This document shows, piece after piece, positions 25,098 to 34,600 of a stretch of DNA of 64,000 nucleotides. Source of the DNA: Metaruminococcus_A sp003150405 (lineage in GTDB: Bacteria > Bacillota > Clostridia > Oscillospirales > Ruminococcaceae). The translations under genes and the position numbers were made by a program. The stretch is from positions 186,001 through 250,000 of the forward strand of contig CABUBB010000002.1 of assembly GCA_902489745.1 (NCBI GenBank), written 5' to 3'. Under the pieces are notes generated by a model that was given only the letters and a program-made list of their open reading frames with translations, searched no databases and was not told the origin of the DNA. Position 1 is the stretch's first letter. Every line of letters starts with the position of its first letter.

Positions 25098-25162
25098 TAT
25101 ACTCCCCCGTTGCTTATGATGATGTAGAATTGGATGATAGACCGGGTAAGTGGTTTGGCAGC

Positions 25163-26245
25163 TTATCTGTCAAAATATCCTTTGGCCGCAAGCAGTTCCG
25201 CCATTAAGACAGCCCCGCCTGCCGCACCTCTCAGCGTGTTGTGAGAAAGGCAGACAAATTTAATATCATAATGGGAATCCGGGCGCAGGCGTCCAATGCT
25301 GACCGCCATTCCGTTTTCAAGGTTCCGCTGCAGCTTGGTCTGCGGCATATTGTCCTCTTCAAAATAATGAAGGAACTGTTTGGGCGCCGATGGAAGCTCA
25401 AGCTCCTGCGGTACGCCTTTATAATCCGCCCAGCGCTTTTTGATCTCTTCAAGGGAAGGCTTATTTTCAAAAGACGCAAATACCGCAGCCATGTGGCCGT
25501 CGGATACCGGCACGCGCAGGCACTGCGTTGTAATGGAAGGTGACTCGGCGTTGACAATTTTACCGTCGACAACCTTTCCCCAAACCTTGAGCGGCTCCTG
25601 CTCACTTTTTTCTTCTTCACCGCCAATAAATGGAATGACATTGTCCACCATTTCCGGCCAGCTTTCAAAGGTTTTTCCAGCGCCGGAAATTGCCTGGTAG
25701 GTGCAGGCCAATACTTTTGTGACGCCAAAATCCAAAAGCGGTGAAAGTGCCGGGACATAGCTCTGAATGGAGCAATTGGACTTTACCGCAATAAAGCCGC
25801 GTTTGGTACCCAGCCGTTTCTTTTGAGACGCAATGACCTCAATGTGCTCCGGGTTGATTTCCGGTACCACCATTGGCACATCTGCAACGCCGCGGTTTGC
25901 CGAGTTGTTGGAAATAACCGGACATTCAGCTTTGGCGTAAGCCTCTTCCAGTGCCTTAATTTCTTCTTTTTTCATGTCAACTGCACAAAAAACAAAATCC
26001 ACCAGAGAAGCAATTTTTTCAATATCTTTGGCCGCATCCATTACAACAAGGTCTTTCATCTGTTCAGGAATCGGCGTTTTCATAGACCACCGCGCTCCTA
26101 CTGCATCCGCATAGCGTTTTCCAGCCGAACGCGCCGAAGCGGCAATGACCTTAACATGGAACCACGGGTGGTTTTCGAGCAGCGTGGCAAAGCGCTGGCC
26201 AACCATTCCTGTTCCGCCGATGATACCAACATTAAATGATTTCAT
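25163..26245 (-). CDS. asd: Aspartate-semialdehyde dehydrogenase
   Basis: 360 residues. The Rossmann motif is GIIGGTGMVGQRFATLL, the catalytic Cys is in AVKSNCSIQSYVPA, and the catalytic His is in RVPVSDGHMAAVF. The longer form with a KRLGTKRGFIAVKSNC arrangement fits the archaeal/fungal-type Asd subgroup also found in Clostridia. It reduces aspartyl phosphate to aspartate semialdehyde, the branch point to lysine, methionine and threonine. It is the first gene behind the lysine riboswitch. Confidence 0.95.
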   Translation of the reverse strand: MKSFNVGIIGGTGMVGQRFATLLENHPWFHVKVIAASARSAGKRYADAVGARWSMKTPIPEQMKDLVVMDAAKDIEKIASLVDFVFCAVDMKKEEIKALEEAYAKAECPVISNNSANRGVADVPMVVPEINPEHIEVIASQKKRLGTKRGFIAVKSNCSIQSYVPALSPLLDFGVTKVLACTYQAISGAGKTFESWPEMVDNVIPFIGGEEEKSEQEPLKVWGKVVDGKIVNAESPSITTQCLRVPVSDGHMAAVFASFENKPSLEEIKKRWADYKGVPQELELPSAPKQFLHYFEEDNMPQTKLQRNLENGMAVSIGRLRPDSHYDIKFVCLSHNTLRGAAGGAVLMAELLAAKGYFDR

Positions 26246-26303
26246 ACTTTCTTACAGCCCTTTCCATTTACGGGTATCCGAAGCGGCTCTGCCTCTCCGG
26301 ATA

Positions 26304-26331
26304 TAAAAAAAACCAGTTGAAAACCGGTTCA
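26304..26331 (-). terminator. Regulatory terminator of the lysine riboswitch
   Basis: Minus strand AACCGGT, loop, AACTGGTT, then eight Ts. It lies between the aptamer and the asd ribosome site, as expected for lysine-induced termination. Confidence 0.85.
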
Positions 26332-26368
26332 TAATACAATATAATAGAAGCATTGACGTTTTTTAAAA

Positions 26369-26546
26369 CGCGATAGCGCTCCATCATAAGTATTATGATG
26401 ACAGTCGAAGCCCTTTTCGAGCGAACGACCAGAGACCCAGTGAACCCGCACCAAACCTCTTCGGCAAATTTACCTTTTGCTTTGCATTGCGGTCGAACCG
26501 GGCGTTCTCATGCAAAACGACTCATTAAATTCGCACCTCTACCAAC
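26369..26546 (-). ncRNA. Lysine riboswitch (L-box) aptamer
   Basis: Minus-strand landmarks in order: AGAGGTGCGAA, the P2 region, GCCGAAGAGG, the conserved GGGTCTCTGG, then GACTGTCATCATAATACTT with its pairing ATGATGGAGCGCTATCGCG. This order and wording match the L-box consensus that precedes lysC, asd and dapA in Firmicutes. Bound lysine should favour the terminator at 26304-26331 and shut off asd, the hydrolase-like gene, dapA, dapB and the ACT protein. Confidence 0.95.
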
Positions 26547-26563
26547 TGTTTTCTTTTGCTCTA

Positions 26564-26593
26564 TCATACCATTACGGACAATGTGATGTCAAC
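26564..26593 (-). promoter_or_regulatory. Sigma-A promoter of the lysine riboswitch operon
   Basis: Minus strand: TTGACA, 18-bp spacer, TATGAT, with the start ~10 nt before the aptamer. Confidence 0.8.
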
Positions 26594-26643
26594 AATTTTT
26601 GGTGAATTATAGGAAGTCCAACAAATAAAGGAGACATTTCTCA

Positions 26644-27669
26644 ATGAAACGCAGCGATTTTTATTATGACCTGCCAGACAGCCTGATTGCGCAAACTCCG
26701 CTGGAACCGCGTGACAGTTCCCGGCTTATGAAAATAGTCCGTTCTACCGGAAGGATTGAACATACCGTTTTTCATAATATTCTCGATTACCTGCATCCCG
26801 GCGATCTGTTGATTGTCAACGATTCCCGTGTGATTCCTGCGCGGCTTTATGGCATAAAAGAGGGCACTGGCGCGGCGATTGAATTTCTGCTGCTGGAACA
26901 AAAAGCGAATGATCGGTGGGAAATCATCTGCAAACCGGCCAAAAAGGCCAAACCAGGAAGCCGTTTTGTGTTTGGAAACGGTTTGCTGCGTGCGGAAATT
27001 CTAGAGATTTTGGACGACGGCAAGCGTCTCGTCCAAATGCTGGCCGATGAACCAATTTATCATGTTCTGGATCAAATTGGGCAGATGCCCCTCCCCCCCT
27101 ATATTACCGAAGAGCTCAAAGACAAAGAACGCTACCAGACAGTCTACTCCGAAGTCAACGGCTCAGCTGCCGCACCAACGGCTGGCCTGCACTTCACACC
27201 GGAACTGATGAAACGGATTGAAAATAAAGGTGTCCGGATTGCCCATGTAACCCTTCATGTCGGCCTTGGAACCTTTCGCCCGGTCAAAGCGGATGAAATT
27301 ACCGATCATAAAATGCACAGCGAACATTACATGATGTCCAGAGAAACGGCGGAGCTGATTAACCAAACCAAGGCGTCCGGAAAACGGATTATTGCGGTTG
27401 GAACAACAAGCTGCCGTACATTGGAAAGTGTGTTCACTCAATATGGAGAGGCGCGGGAATGCCACGGCGATACCGATATTTTTATTTATCCGGGCTATAC
27501 CTTCAAGTGTATTGACGGCCTGATTACCAATTTCCACCTGCCGGAGAGCACCTTGATCATGCTGGTTTCCGCTTTTTTGGGGTATGAAAATACCATGCGC
27601 GCCTATCAAATTGCTGTCGAAGAAAAATACCGCTTTTTCAGCTTTGGCGATGCTATGCTAATCCTTTAG
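26644..27669 (+). CDS. queA: S-adenosylmethionine:tRNA ribosyltransferase-isomerase
   Basis: 341 residues from MKRSDFYYDLPDSLIAQTPLEPRDSSRLM, the canonical opening (first 20 residues quoted in part: MKRSDFYYDLPDSLIAQTPL). Other family blocks are IVNDSRVIPARLYG, GSAAAPTAGLHFT and FITNFHLPESTLIMLVSAF (as LITNFHLPES). It adds the epoxycyclopentanediol ring to preQ1 in tRNA, the step before queuosine. AAGGAG precedes the ATG. It is followed by tgt after a 242-bp gap. Confidence 0.97.
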   Translation: MKRSDFYYDLPDSLIAQTPLEPRDSSRLMKIVRSTGRIEHTVFHNILDYLHPGDLLIVNDSRVIPARLYGIKEGTGAAIEFLLLEQKANDRWEIICKPAKKAKPGSRFVFGNGLLRAEILEILDDGKRLVQMLADEPIYHVLDQIGQMPLPPYITEELKDKERYQTVYSEVNGSAAAPTAGLHFTPELMKRIENKGVRIAHVTLHVGLGTFRPVKADEITDHKMHSEHYMMSRETAELINQTKASGKRIIAVGTTSCRTLESVFTQYGEARECHGDTDIFIYPGYTFKCIDGLITNFHLPESTLIMLVSAFLGYENTMRAYQIAVEEKYRFFSFGDAMLIL

Positions 27670-27911
27670 TGCTTACATCGCTTTTACAGCGTACAATAGC
27701 GGTAGAGTATTACAGCGCTGCTCCATAAGATGCCCCAAATGAAACCGAAAACTGTACCTATTTTTTAGGCAGGCGTTGCTCCAAGCATCCGTACTCCAAA
27801 ATTGCTGTGTGCTTGGTGTTAAAATTGGTTCAAGAAATTCCAATGGAACGGTGGAAATATCTAGTTGTGTGGTCCGTATCCATGTGAAATGAGACAAAGG
27901 AGAACATTGTT
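27670..27911. other. Intergenic gap between queA and tgt
   Basis: A 242-bp gap, long for genes usually a few bases apart. No promoter, riboswitch or terminator was recognised. An open minus-strand frame (27673-27897, 74 aa) has no family resemblance and no clear ribosome site, so it is not called as a gene. Confidence 0.5.
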
Positions 27912-29042
27912 ATGTATCAACTGCAGCTGAAAAATGGCAGCGCCCGGCGCGGATCCTTTCAAACAGTCCACGGAACGGTGCAGACCCCGGCATTTATGAA
28001 TGTCGGAACCGCGGCAGCCATAAAAGGGGGTATTTCATCATATGATTTAAAAGAAATTAAGTGCCAGGTTGAACTGTGCAATACCTATCACTTACATATC
28101 CGCCCTGGGGATGAGCTCATCCGGCGGATGGGCGGCCTGCATCAATTTATGGGATGGGATGGCCCGATTCTTACCGATAGCGGTGGATTTCAGGTCTTTT
28201 CTCTTGCAAAACTGCGTACAATCAAGGAAGAAGGCGTTACCTTTGCATCCCATGTGGATGGGCGAAGAATTTTTATGGGTCCGGAAGAAAGCATGCGAAT
28301 TCAGTCAAATCTAGGCTCAACCATTGCAATGGCGTTTGATGAATGCGTTGAAAATCCTTCTACGTATGAATATTCCAAACAGTCCTGTGAGCGCACGACA
28401 CGCTGGCTTGTTCGCTGCAAAGCGGAAATGGACCGTTTGAATTCCCTGCCGGATACCGTCAACCCGCATCAGCTTTTATTTGGCATCAATCAGGGATGTG
28501 TCTACGAAGACCTGCGTATTGAACACATGAAAGCCATTGCAGCGCTTGATCTTGACGGTTATGCCATTGGCGGCCTTGCTGTGGGAGAACCTGCAGAGGT
28601 CATGTACCATATCATTGAGTCGGTTGAACCGTATATGCCGGCAGACAAACCGCGTTACCTTATGGGTGTGGGAACGCCGGGAAATATCCTGGAAGCAGTT
28701 GCGCGGGGTGTTGATTTGTTTGATTGCGTTATGCCCAGCCGCAATGCACGGCACGCGCACGTTAATACATGGAAAGGTATTCGCAACCTGATGAACGCGA
28801 AATATGCAGAAGACCCCCTCCCCATCGATGAGGAATGCGACTGCCCTACCTGCCGCCGTCATTCACGCGCATATATCCGCCATCTGTTCAAGGCGAATGA
28901 AATGCTTGCCATGCGCCTTTCAGTGATGCACAACCTCTATTTTTACAACACGCTCATGGAAAAAATACGGAAATCGTTGGAGGAGAACCGGTTTGAAGCA
29001 TTCCGTGCAGAGTATGCACAGGTGCTCGATACAAGAATATAA
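27912..29042 (+). CDS. tgt: tRNA-guanine transglycosylase
   Basis: 376 residues. The substrate loop LTDSGGFQVFSLAKLR with catalytic Asp, the DLFDCVMPSRNARHA block and the zinc site CDCPTCRRHSRAYIRHLFKA (Cys-x-Cys-xx-Cys and His) are all present. It swaps guanine 34 of Asp, Asn, His and Tyr tRNAs for preQ1 in queuosine synthesis, the step before QueA. AAGGAG lies nine bases before the ATG. Confidence 0.98.
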   Translation: MYQLQLKNGSARRGSFQTVHGTVQTPAFMNVGTAAAIKGGISSYDLKEIKCQVELCNTYHLHIRPGDELIRRMGGLHQFMGWDGPILTDSGGFQVFSLAKLRTIKEEGVTFASHVDGRRIFMGPEESMRIQSNLGSTIAMAFDECVENPSTYEYSKQSCERTTRWLVRCKAEMDRLNSLPDTVNPHQLLFGINQGCVYEDLRIEHMKAIAALDLDGYAIGGLAVGEPAEVMYHIIESVEPYMPADKPRYLMGVGTPGNILEAVARGVDLFDCVMPSRNARHAHVNTWKGIRNLMNAKYAEDPLPIDEECDCPTCRRHSRAYIRHLFKANEMLAMRLSVMHNLYFYNTLMEKIRKSLEENRFEAFRAEYAQVLDTRI

Positions 29043-29060
29043 AATAAGGGGAGAAAATAA

Positions 29061-29636
29061 ATGAGCATTTGGGAGATTATTTTGGTCGGTGTTGGCCTTT
29101 CCATGGACGCGGCCGCCGTATCAATATCCAACACGCTCTGCCTGCGCAAAATAAAGGTACGGGATGTGCTGATGATGTGTATTGCTTTCGGCGTATTTCA
29201 GTGCCTGATGCCTATCATCGGCTACTTCGGGGCTTCTTTGTTCAAAGATTATATCATGGTATACGACCATTGGATCGCCCTGTTGCTTTTATTGTTCATT
29301 GGCGGCAAAATGGTTTATGAAACGCTGCGCCACAGCGGTGAAGCAGACGCCTGCGAAGTGAATTTCCGTTTAACCATTAAGTTGGTTGCGGTTCAGGCAA
29401 TTGCCACCAGCATTGATGCGCTGGCCGTTGGCATCAGCTTTTCGGCGCTGAATGTCAACATATTTGTTGCAGCTTCCCTGATTATGGCAACCACTTTCTT
29501 AATCTGCCTTGTGGCCATTGGAATTGCGCATAAGGTTGGGCAGCGGCTGGCGAACAAGGCCGAGCTTATTGGCGGTTTCATTTTGATTGCCATTGGTTTA
29601 AAAATCTTCATCGAGCATATGGTGACCGGAAGTTAA
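29061..29636 (+). CDS. mntP: Manganese efflux pump MntP-family membrane protein
   Basis: 191 residues with six hydrophobic segments and the two repeated acidic motifs of the family: GVGLSMDAAAVSIS in the first segment and ATSIDALAVGISFS in the fourth. The aspartates line the metal path in MntP. GGGG before the ATG and an 18-nt gap after tgt suggest co-transcription. No yybP-ykoY manganese riboswitch is present, although that RNA often precedes mntP elsewhere, so manganese control, if any, differs. Confidence 0.88.
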   Translation: MSIWEIILVGVGLSMDAAAVSISNTLCLRKIKVRDVLMMCIAFGVFQCLMPIIGYFGASLFKDYIMVYDHWIALLLLLFIGGKMVYETLRHSGEADACEVNFRLTIKLVAVQAIATSIDALAVGISFSALNVNIFVAASLIMATTFLICLVAIGIAHKVGQRLANKAELIGGFILIAIGLKIFIEHMVTGS

Positions 29637-29647
29637 CAAACCATATA

Positions 29648-29680
29648 AAAAAGAAAGGCGTACGGTGCCTTTCTTTTTTT
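29648..29680 (+). terminator. Terminator after queA-tgt-mntP
   Basis: AAGAAAGGC, short loop, GCCTTTCTT plus T-run. Confidence 0.85.
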
Positions 29681-29756
29681 ATTGTAAATGATTTCGCCCT
29701 TTCTGGATGATTGACGCCAGATGTTGCAAAAAATGGTCCGGAAAACCTTGAAAACG

Positions 29757-29791
29757 AGAAAAGGCCGGCGAAATATCGCCGGCCTTTTTTA
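29757..29791 (-). terminator. Terminator overlapping the pseudokinase stop codon
   Basis: AAGGCCGGCG and CGCCGGCCTT with a T-run on the minus strand; the hairpin begins right at the gene's TAA. Confidence 0.85.
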
Positions 29792-31444
29792 TCCCTGTTC
29801 AACCGTGATGACAACCTTTTTGCTGCTCTCCAAATCAAAGCTGGAGCCAGGGTTTGGATCAACGCTTAAAACGGTGCCTGGTTCTGCTTCCCCTGTAGTA
29901 ACATAACTAAAGGTGTACGGAATCCCCAAATCCTCCAAAGCAATGGCGTAACTGTCCTTGTTGCGGCCTTCAAACTGAGGGATGACCGGGTACTGCGATC
30001 CTTTGCTGACCTTAACAGTGACCTTGGTGCTGGCCGCAATTAAAGTGTTTGCCTCAACGTCCTGCTCAAAAATCTTGCCCTTTGGAACGGCTTCATTGTA
30101 TTCATATACTGCTTCTACACTAAACATCGTCTGATAACCGCTGTTGTTCTTGACCGACTCAAACATTTGATCGACCAGATTCGGCATAGAATATTTTTCC
30201 CCGTTTTCGCTGGAGGAAGAACTGGACTTAGAGGAACTGAAAGAGGACGATGAAAGGCTGCTGTCCAATGAACTGCTCGAAGAAATCGAATTGGAGAGGC
30301 TGGTACTATCTGAACTAGAGGAAGAATCATTTCCCCCGCGTCCCCAAAGCGCAAAGATGACAACCCCTGTACCGACAACTGCCAGAACACCAGCGGTAAT
30401 TAAAAGAGCCATTAAACCGTAGCGTTTTGGTCTCTGCGGTTCCTCTTCCGGTTCTTCAAACTGAAGTTGAATCGGCTGCTCCGGCGCGGCAGCAGAGAGT
30501 TCATCAAGCAGGTTGCCAATGGTTTTTGTACGGTTATCCGTCAGTTGAGAAAGTCCGCGCATAATGGCTTCTGACACTTCACCAGGAACGGTTTGGTTTA
30601 AAATAGCCGGCGGAATAATTTTCTCGGCAAATCCCCTGTTGTTCACCTCCGGAGGACGGGAGCCGGTCAGCGTGCGGTAAAGAACTGCGCAAACTGCGTA
30701 GACGTCGGTCCAGGTTCCCTGATAAACCGAAGAGGAAAACTGCTCCGGCGCAGCATAGCCCAGATAAATCTGAGAGGAAATTTCGGTTTTAATGTTTCGT
30801 GCAGAGGCAATGCAGAAATCACAGAGCTTGAGCTCCCCGCTTTTGGTAACACGAATGGTCTCCGGTGAAATTCCGCGGTGCAGAATTTGATAGGCATGCA
30901 TCGCCTGAATGTTTTTGAGCAGGGGCTCAAAAAGCACAAAGGTCTCATCCCAGCCAAGATCGCCTGCGTGATCCTGCAAATACTGTGCAAGCTGAACGCC
31001 GGCAATATGCTCTTTAATGGCATAAGACGTGTTGTTTTCTTCAAAAACCTCATAGGTTTGTTCAAGCGATGTCAGCGTTCGCATCTTAATCAGAGTTTCA
31101 TTGAGCTCCATAAAATCAATGAGAAGCGCTTTGAACTGCGTTTCGCACCCTTGGTTGATAACCAATTCCTGTGAACCGTCATCTGAACGGGTGCAAAGCT
31201 GGTCCGGAAAATACTCCCGAATTTCAACAATAGCGTCAATGGAAAGGTCATAGCCAATATAAGAAACGCCTTCACCGTTATAGCGCAGCGGTTTTCCCAC
31301 CAGATAACGGTCCTTTAACAACGTACGGGGCCGCAGATAATCTTTCGAGATCGGCGTTTCATCGTCAAAGCCACAGTATGGGCATACCCGGACATCATCA
31401 ATCTCTTTCATGCACCCAATACAGCGCCTTTTCGTATCGCCCAT
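29789..31444 (-). CDS. Membrane-anchored PASTA-domain pseudokinase with N-terminal zinc ribbon
   Basis: 551 residues. A zinc ribbon (CIGCMKEI and CPYCGF, residues 8-25) is followed by a Ser/Thr-kinase-like domain (~40-320), a membrane segment (~343-367), a serine-rich linker (374-412) and two PASTA domains (417-480, 484-549). The fold landmarks are kept, but key residues are changed: the VAIK-type lysine is R76 (AIVEIREYFP), HRD is H-R-G with G191 (LHRGISPETI), the following Asn is T196, and DFG is D-F-C (C211). Phosphotransfer is therefore unlikely. The PASTA repeats probably bind muropeptides or lipid II outside the cell. It has its own promoter, and a beta-glucan synthase gene lies just upstream. 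Confidence 0.85.
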   Translation of the reverse strand: MGDTKRRCIGCMKEIDDVRVCPYCGFDDETPISKDYLRPRTLLKDRYLVGKPLRYNGEGVSYIGYDLSIDAIVEIREYFPDQLCTRSDDGSQELVINQGCETQFKALLIDFMELNETLIKMRTLTSLEQTYEVFEENNTSYAIKEHIAGVQLAQYLQDHAGDLGWDETFVLFEPLLKNIQAMHAYQILHRGISPETIRVTKSGELKLCDFCIASARNIKTEISSQIYLGYAAPEQFSSSVYQGTWTDVYAVCAVLYRTLTGSRPPEVNNRGFAEKIIPPAILNQTVPGEVSEAIMRGLSQLTDNRTKTIGNLLDELSAAAPEQPIQLQFEEPEEEPQRPKRYGLMALLITAGVLAVVGTGVVIFALWGRGGNDSSSSSDSTSLSNSISSSSSLDSSLSSSSFSSSKSSSSSSENGEKYSMPNLVDQMFESVKNNSGYQTMFSVEAVYEYNEAVPKGKIFEQDVEANTLIAASTKVTVKVSKGSQYPVIPQFEGRNKDSYAIALEDLGIPYTFSYVTTGEAEPGTVLSVDPNPGSSFDLESSKKVVITVEQG

Positions 31445-31542
31445 AAATCCACCTCGTTTGTTATATTCCTGCTTGTCAAAATGAAAATTTACTCACCTAA
31501 AGCACGCATAAATACAGTGTTTCATGGCATTGCTTTTCATTT

Positions 31543-31571
31543 ATCATATCAATCGGTCAAATATTTGTCAA
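31543..31571 (-). promoter_or_regulatory. Sigma-A promoter of the pseudokinase gene
   Basis: Minus strand: TTGACA, 17-bp spacer, TATGAT, about 100 nt before the start codon. It lies between the glucan synthase stop and the pseudokinase ATG. Confidence 0.75.
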
Positions 31572-31603
31572 CTACAAGCGGTTTACAACATGGTAACAAA
31601 GTG

Positions 31604-34600
31604 TCATGCATAAATAAGCTGCACGTTTTTTTCGTGACCGTCACATGGGATTTTCTCCATCACTTCCCCATTTACTAGAAGTGACGGCACGTCTCCTCTT
31701 TTTGCCGATAAATGGATGATCGTATTTTGGTACTCCAGTTCTGCCGACCATTCGTTCCACCCAGAAGGAAGATGCGGCGCCAAGGTGATAAACCCATGGC
31801 AACAGTTAAGCCCCAAAAGGGATTCCAAAATACAGCGGTAATACCAAGCGGCCGCACCTGTATAAATGCTCCACCCCCCGCGCGCATATTGCTTGGGGTT
31901 GGCATAAACGTCGCCGGCCAGATAGTAAGGCTCGGTCAGGTAACGAAGTGCCTCCTCCGGCGTTTTACAATGGTTGATGGGGTTGAGCATTTTCACCATG
32001 TTCCAGCCCTTTTCTGCCTCTCCCGCCAGCAAGGTAGCCATTGTCAGCCAAACGGCAGCGTGGGTGTATTGGCCCCCGTTTTCCCGCACGCCTTCCGGAT
32101 AAGACTGAATATAACCCACCCGACCGGATTTCCCAGAAAAAGGCCGGTCAAACAGTTTGATGATGCCGTATTTCTCATCAACCAAATACTGATAAGCGCT
32201 TCCAAGAGCCGTGCTGCTGCGGGTGGGATTAAGCCCTGCGAATATGCTGAAGCTCTGCGGCAGTGAATCGATTCGGTTTTCAGCAGAATTCTTGGAGCCA
32301 AGAACAGCACCATCATCCGTAAATGCGCGTTGATACCATGCGCCATCCCAGGCGCAATCCTCAACAGCCTGGCGGAGCTGACTTGCACGTTCTTGCAGTC
32401 GTTTTTCCTGTGAAAAATCATGCTCATGAGCGCATATACCGGAAAACCGGTGCATGACAAGGGATAAAAACTGTGCCAGCCATACGCTTTCGCCAATGCC
32501 ACGGGTACCAATGTGGTTAAGCCCATCATTCCAATCACCGTTGCCAATAAGCGGAAGCCCGTGCCTGCCCAATCGGTAGGCATGCTCCAACGCACGCAGG
32601 CAGTGCTCATAAACGGTACCGCTCTCGTCTGAAGAGGTAATCTGTTGATAACGCTCCTGTTCTTCCTGTGCAAGCGGCTCACCAGCTAAATAAGCAACCG
32701 ATTCATTTAAAATATCATTGTTCCCGGTACGCTTCAAATACTCACAGACCGCATAAGGGAGCCAAACCAAGTCGTCAGAACAACGGGTGCGTACCCCTTT
32801 GGTTCCTCCCGCATTTTCTGGAAGTTCATGCCACCAGTGCAGTACATCGCCTTCTGGAAATTGATGGGCACAGGCACGCAGAATATGCCCGCGAACTTTA
32901 TCCGGGTTCCAGAGTAGAACCGTACATGCGTCCTGAAGCTGATCGCGGAATCCATAAGCGCCGCCGCACTGGTAAAATCCGGTTCTTGCTGTCATACGCG
33001 CATATTCTGCCTGATAGGGCAGCCAGGTGTTAAATAGTGCGTCAAGTTCTGGTGCTGGGGTGTGAATTTGCAGCCGGTTGCAGGGACGTTCGGCTTTTTG
33101 AGCAGCCAGAGTTTTATTGTTGACCTGAAAGATTAGGGTGAATTCGCAGCTCTGTTCGCCTTGTGGCGGCAAAGAAACCGGCTGAATGACCGCCGCACAG
33201 GGATCGTTGTTGGGAAGACTCTGACGGGTTTCCTTCCAGCGTCCGGAAAAAAAATCCACCCGGTCAAAACAGCAGTGCGCCTCGTGGGCGGACGCAGTAA
33301 CATAAAGCGCAGAACCGGGGATAACCGCAAAAGCAGAGGTGATTTTACATCCATGCTGATTCATTTCTGCACAATTAAAACGCGCCCAATGTCCGTCCAC
33401 TCCCAAGATAGGCTGCACATAATAAGCGATTTCTGCTTCAATCGGCTTTTCACTGTGATTGCGGCAGCAAAAAGACAATCGCTTTTCTGCATACTCCGGA
33501 ACAATGGAAACGGTTACACGGTAAGAAAGAGAGCCTGCCATACCACAGTACCGCACAAAATGTGGATTAAATTCAGCCAGTGCTCCGTCACAAAGATTAT
33601 AATAATCGTTTCCAATTCGCAAAATGAGATATTCGCCCTGATGATCGCTCATTGTGTCATTGGACCACGGAGTCAATTTGTTTTCGCGTGAATTGATCGC
33701 CCAGGTGTATCCAAGAGATTTATTGGTAGCAAGGGTGCCAAAAACATCGTTCGCCAGTATATGAGACCATGGTAATTGGGTATCGGATTCCGCAAAAAAG
33801 GAATCATTGGAAAAAGCACCATTTATCACCGCAACATCAGGATCCGGCGGCAATTCTGCCGGCTGGACTGCTTGAAGCAGAATGGGGGTGTAATCGTCCG
33901 ATGGCAGGTTAATAGATGTCATGGATAATGATGCAATATGACAGGCCAGCGCACGGAAAAATGTCCCGACTTCAGCAGGCTCTTTGGTGATGTCAACAAA
34001 CCGGATATGCCGGCGGTCGGCCATATTTCCTTCCCCGGATTCAGAAAGCATGGCATCATCTACCATTTCTGCAACAAGGTTTGCTTTTTCACTGTCTCCG
34101 GCAAACAGCAAAATCAGATCAGAAAGAATGCCAACTTTTTTTAAGGAGGTGTGCAGGCGTACATAATTACGCGTCCGATCCGAATCGTTTTCTCCGGCAA
34201 GCTCGACCAATAAAATTGGATAGTCCCCTGAAATTCCATACGTCCAAATGGTTTCCCGCGGCAGCTTATTTTGCGCAATAGCTTCCAGCGTTTTGTTGTT
34301 AAGGCGTTTCTGAAATAAAATCTGCGGCAGAACGATATCCGCCAGCCGCCCTTCTGCGGTATGGTGCATCAAGGGGGTAATTGCCGCCAATTCCTTTCGA
34401 GCTCTGTTGCTTCCGCGCAGTCCAATAATACCGTCTGCCGCTTGTTCGGCTGTCTGTCCAACCGAGAGGACAAAATGTACCTCCTGGCTTGCATGTTGTG
34501 CGAGGTTGAGCTTTGTCTTGACCGCAATACATGGATCCGGAATCGCGCCGTCTTTCCCGTTAAAATTCTGCTGAAAGGCATCTGAAAGTGAAAAAATTCC

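Noticed and set aside
27673..27897. 74-aa minus-strand frame between queA and tgt
   Set aside because: No ribosome site, no recognisable domain, opposite to flanking genes; could be chance.
30190..30330. Low-complexity serine-codon run as a simple repeat
   Set aside because: It is the Ser-rich linker of the PASTA pseudokinase, between membrane segment and PASTA domains.
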